NCBI RefSeq assembly: GCF_032930845.1 | Contig: NZ_CP136758.1 | Location: 1,875,001 to 1,939,000 of the forward strand | DNA from: Parvularcula sp. LCG005 | GTDB lineage: Bacteria; Pseudomonadota; Alphaproteobacteria; Caulobacterales; Parvularculaceae | Reading direction: 5' to 3' | Length of the DNA: 64,000 nucleotides | In this document: positions 61,331 to 64,000 of the stretch, piece by piece | How positions within the stretch are numbered: position 1 is the first letter of the stretch | How the letters are laid out: every line of letters starts with the position of its first letter | The notes under the pieces: model-generated | The model's input: the letters and a program-made list of their open reading frames with translations, nothing else | What the model was told of the DNA's origin: nothing | Databases searched by the model: none | Translations under genes and position numbers: made by a program

Positions 61331-62074
61331 ATGCAGCGATTTGCAGGCAAACGTATTCTTATCACAGGCGGCTCGAGCGGCATTGGCCTCGCCACCGCCA
61401 AGCGCATTGTCGCGGAGGGTGGCGAAGTGGCCGTTACGGGTCACAGTCAGGACCATCTTAATGAGGCGGGCTCCGTCCTGCCGGCCGGCAGCCTCGTCCT
61501 CAGAAATGACGCCAGCGATCCCGAAGCCGCCATCGTTCTGGCCGACAAGGTCAAGGAAAAGATGGGTGTCCTTGATGGCGTCTATCTGAATGCAGGCTAC
61601 GGCACCTTCAAACCGACCGAAGATGTGGACGCTGAATTCTTTGACGCGATGAACGATACCAATGTGCGGGGCCCTATCCTGCAGATGGCAAAGCTTCAGC
61701 CGCTGATCGCCGATGGTGGTTCGGTGCTCGTGACGTCATCAGTCGCAGCGTATCTGGGACACGGATCGGTTTACGCCGCAACCAAGGCCGCCCTCACCGC
61801 TATCGCTCGTGCCTGGTCCAACGAATACGCCAGCCGGAACATTCGTGTGAATGCCGTCGCGCCTGGACCGATCGAGACCAACTTCATCAACAAGACTGGA
61901 ATGGATGAAGATCAGCGTGAGGAATTTGCCGAAGAAATCAGGAAGCAAGTGCCACTGGGACGCTTTGGCAAGGCCGAGGAAGTTGCTGCCGTCGCGGCCT
62001 TCCTTCTGTCAGAGGATGCGTCCTATGTGACGGGCTCTGAATATTTTGTCGATGGTGGCATGACGAAGCGATAA
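61331..62074 (+). CDS. Short-chain dehydrogenase/reductase
   Basis: This NAD(P)-dependent classical SDR has 247 residues. The Rossmann motif TGGSSGIGLATA lies near residue 12, followed by NAG in LNAGYGTF, the catalytic Ser in LVTSSVAAYL and the YAATK motif (Tyr and Lys). VNAVAPGPIETNFI and VTGSEYFVDGGM are the usual tail. The substrate is unknown. AAAGGAGACCGCC precedes the ATG and an exact EcfG promoter lies upstream, so it is likely part of the general stress response. A terminator shared with dps follows. Confidence 0.93.
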   Translation: MQRFAGKRILITGGSSGIGLATAKRIVAEGGEVAVTGHSQDHLNEAGSVLPAGSLVLRNDASDPEAAIVLADKVKEKMGVLDGVYLNAGYGTFKPTEDVDAEFFDAMNDTNVRGPILQMAKLQPLIADGGSVLVTSSVAAYLGHGSVYAATKAALTAIARAWSNEYASRNIRVNAVAPGPIETNFINKTGMDEDQREEFAEEIRKQVPLGRFGKAEEVAAVAAFLLSEDASYVTGSEYFVDGGMTKR

Positions 62075-62092
62075 GCGTCCTCTGCCTAATGG

Positions 62093-62125
62093 AAAAAGCC
62101 GCCCGGACCATCCGGGCGGCTTTTT
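62093..62125. terminator. Bidirectional terminator between the SDR and dps genes
   Basis: A 15-bp perfect stem (AAAAAGCCGCCCGGA with TCCGGGCGGCTTTTT) and a 3-nt loop give U-tracts on both strands. It directly abuts the dps stop codon. Confidence 0.95.
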
Positions 62126-62126
62126 A

Positions 62127-62576
62127 TCAATCACCAATGGAGCTGTTCAGCATCCACATCATTTTTTCGTGGGCAGAGATGAGCGGGGTCAGGAGATCTT
62201 CGGTCCCGGCGTCTGCCGCATCGCTGGCAATTTCTAGGGCGTCCTCTGCGCCCTGGACCCAGATCTTGTGATCGGCGACGAGATTACGGAGCATCGTATT
62301 GGCGCTCGGCACATCGTTGTCAGTCTCCTCAATCGCAGACGCTTCTGCCATCAACCGAGTCGATGTCGGCGCGTAGGCGCCCAGCGCACGAATACGCTCC
62401 GCAATATCATCAAGGCTCTGCCACATTTCAGTGTACTGGGTTTCAAACAAGGTGTGCAGCGAGCTGAAATTCGCCCCTGTCACATTCCAGTGGTAGGAAT
62501 GGGTCTTTGCGTAAAGGACGTAAGTGTCGCCCAGGACCCGGTTCAACGCACTCACTACTGTTTCAGTGTCGGCCAT
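62127..62576 (-). CDS. dps: Dps family ferritin-like DNA protection protein
   Basis: Dps oxidises and stores iron in a 12-subunit shell and protects DNA during stress. The 149-residue protein has the Dps ferroxidase residues split across subunits: HSYHWNVTGANFSSLH (H28-type and H-W-N) and FETQYTEMWQSLDDIAERIR. The N-terminal tail is short and acidic, so direct DNA binding by a lysine tail is unlikely. AAAAGGAGGACC precedes the ATG. It is convergent with the stress-regulated SDR; I searched for an EcfG box before dps and did not find one. Confidence 0.94.
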   Translation of the reverse strand: MADTETVVSALNRVLGDTYVLYAKTHSYHWNVTGANFSSLHTLFETQYTEMWQSLDDIAERIRALGAYAPTSTRLMAEASAIEETDNDVPSANTMLRNLVADHKIWVQGAEDALEIASDAADAGTEDLLTPLISAHEKMMWMLNSSIGD

Positions 62577-62664
62577 GATTGGTCCTCCTTTTCACACCAG
62601 AGATAAGCACCCCGCGCCTATTCCACAAACATAACGTGTTCATGGCAGCTATCGAAGAAACCGA

Positions 62665-63870
62665 TCAGTCGGTCAGCCCTTCCACAAATTGGCCAATTCG
62701 GCTCAACGCTTCGGTCAGGCTCGCATCATCGGTGGCATAGGACAGCCGCAGGAACGGGCTCATGCCAAAGGCTGTGCCGGGCACGGTGGCGACGGCCTGT
62801 GCTGAGAGAATGGCTTCCGCCACATCGAGATCGGTCTGCAGAACCTGCCCTTCGTGACGTCTGCCGATCAGACCGGCGCATGAGGGGTAGACATAGAACG
62901 CGCCCTGGGGCGTCTGGCACTCAAAACCCGGGATGGCGTTGAGGCTGTTCACGACAAGGTCGCGACGGCGGCGATAGGAGCTGCGCCAGTCGTCGAGAAA
63001 CAGATGATCGCCTTGCAGCGCCGCGCGACAGGCAGCTTGCGAAACCGAGCACGGGTTGGTGGTCGACTGGCTCGCCAGCTTGCGCATCGCGGTGATGAGG
63101 GGCGCGGGCCCCGCGCCGAAGCCAAGGCGCCAGCCGGTCATGGCGTAAGCTTTTGATGCCCCATGCACGATCAGTGTCCGGTCTTTCAGATCGGGTGCTA
63201 CCGCCGCGATCGTGGCGAAAGGCGTATCGAAAACGATGTGCTCATAAATATCATCGCTCAGGATCCAGACATGAGGATGCCGACGCAGGACCGCGGCCAG
63301 CGCGGCCAGATCGTCATGGGAATAGACAGCACCGGTGGGATTGCCCGGCGAGTTCAGAACCAGCCATTTTGTTCTGGGCGTGATCGCCGCCTCAAGCGCA
63401 TCGGGTTTGAGAATAAACCCATCATCAGCGGTCGTCGGAGCAATGATCGCCTCGGCCCCCATCAATTGCGGGATCGCAGGATAGGACACCCAGTAAGGTG
63501 CCGGAATGATGACCTCGTCGCCCGCGTTGAGCGTCGCCATGAACGCGGCGAAGATCAGGAACTTGCCGCCTGGCGTGGCAGCAACTTCGTTATCATTATA
63601 AGTCAGACCGTTGTCCCGCTGGAATTTGGCGGCAATCGCCGCCTTCAGCGCCGGGGTGCCGTCAATCGCAGTGTACCGCGTGTCCCCTGCCCTGATCGCC
63701 GCGATCGCCGCCTCAGCCACGTGCGGCGGCGTATCGAAATCAGGTTCACCCACTGACAATGCGATCACGTCTCGGCCCGCGGCTCTGAGCTCACGCGCTT
63801 TCTGCGTCATGGCGACGGTTGGCGATGGGGCAATGCGCGAAATCGCGTCAGAGAAAACGAGATTATTCAT
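62665..63870 (-). CDS. aatA: PLP-dependent aminotransferase, aspartate aminotransferase type
   Basis: This class I/II aminotransferase has 401 residues and is closest to the Ib aspartate aminotransferases of alphaproteobacteria. Visible are ALSVGEPDFDTPPHV, the substrate and PLP motifs VLNSPGNPTGAVY, ILSDDIYEHIVFD, the Schiff-base lysine in VHGASKAYAMTGWRLG (about K232) and the substrate arginine in FLRLSYATDD. Prephenate or other oxo-acid specificity cannot be told apart by eye. The 130 bp beyond its start to the window end show no further gene. Confidence 0.92.
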   Translation of the reverse strand: MNNLVFSDAISRIAPSPTVAMTQKARELRAAGRDVIALSVGEPDFDTPPHVAEAAIAAIRAGDTRYTAIDGTPALKAAIAAKFQRDNGLTYNDNEVAATPGGKFLIFAAFMATLNAGDEVIIPAPYWVSYPAIPQLMGAEAIIAPTTADDGFILKPDALEAAITPRTKWLVLNSPGNPTGAVYSHDDLAALAAVLRRHPHVWILSDDIYEHIVFDTPFATIAAVAPDLKDRTLIVHGASKAYAMTGWRLGFGAGPAPLITAMRKLASQSTTNPCSVSQAACRAALQGDHLFLDDWRSSYRRRRDLVVNSLNAIPGFECQTPQGAFYVYPSCAGLIGRRHEGQVLQTDLDVAEAILSAQAVATVPGTAFGMSPFLRLSYATDDASLTEALSRIGQFVEGLTD

Positions 63871-64000
63871 GACCTACTTTCATCCGCAAGGAACACGTTG
63901 GGCGTTGGCGCGTTGTGCCCATCTATGGTTTATGCGCAATAAACACGTCAATGGACGGGTGCTGCGTGCGGGCAGAGGGGCTATCCTATGATATCACGCG

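Noticed and set aside
62577-62664. EcfG promoter before dps
   Set aside because: The closest string on the minus strand is GGAAT with no CGTT at 16-17 nt, so the match is too weak.
63871-64000. A possible gene start at the right edge
   Set aside because: No start codon with a ribosome binding site and no family resemblance is visible in the 130 bp.

Overview
The window is chromosomal DNA of an alphaproteobacterium, most likely a marine, Caulobacter-like lineage (Hyphomonadaceae, Parvularculaceae or Maricaulaceae type; the family is an inference). The evidence is a full-length CtrA cell-cycle regulator with a C-terminal Ala-Ala, the alphaproteobacterial LexA operator (GTTC-N7-GTTC), general-stress (EcfG-type) and heat-shock (sigma32-type) promoter matches, an SspB-alpha adaptor, DUF1217, PntAA/PntAB/PntB split transhydrogenase and a VPLPA-type C-terminal sorting signal. 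Base composition is evenly GC-rich. I saw no insertion sequence, prophage, CRISPR array or rRNA. This is core genome with small accessory genes between housekeeping genes.

Layout. 1-9.2 kb: truncated arsenite methyltransferase, an ABC-2 exporter pair, kynureninase with a divergent alpha/beta hydrolase lipoprotein, ferredoxin-NADP reductase, two lipoproteins, DUF983 plus MFS, and rpmG. 9.2-16.2 kb: a four-repeat DUF1217 protein behind a CtrA-like box, a WrbA-like flavoprotein, purQ, an unusual purL (extra central domain, in-frame BolA domain at its end) and an aldo/keto reductase. 16.2-24.9 kb: envelope quality control and cell cycle (HtrA protease, HflC-HflK, Mrp, SspB, YajQ, CtrA, NusG, SecE, a fasciclin lipoprotein).

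24.9-41.5 kb: dnaE and a divergent UvrD-type helicase flank a promoter carrying two perfect LexA boxes, which reads into a 27-codon hydrophobic ORF. Glucokinase, leucyl aminopeptidase, lptF-lptG-lptD, a PraR/PhrR-like repressor, HisN and a POT transporter follow. 41.5-55.3 kb: HIT, YceI, ExoD, lipoamide dehydrogenase, trigger factor, a VPLPA-CTERM protein, tRNA-Leu(UAG), NAD(P)HX repair enzyme, PII, dprA with no ordinary start codon, a hydrolase/SCP2/exported methyltransferase cluster and Hsp20. 55.3-64 kb: phosphoglycerate mutase, proton-translocating transhydrogenase, a sigma54 response regulator, an SDR behind an EcfG promoter, Dps and an aminotransferase.

The most noteworthy item is the LexA-boxed promoter and micro-ORF at 28461-28622. 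Its architecture resembles SOS-induced tiny membrane division inhibitors such as Caulobacter SidA, but it is located by promoter logic rather than sequence similarity. Next are the PurL-BolA fusion with a possible embedded PurS-like domain, and a dprA that seems to initiate at ATT.
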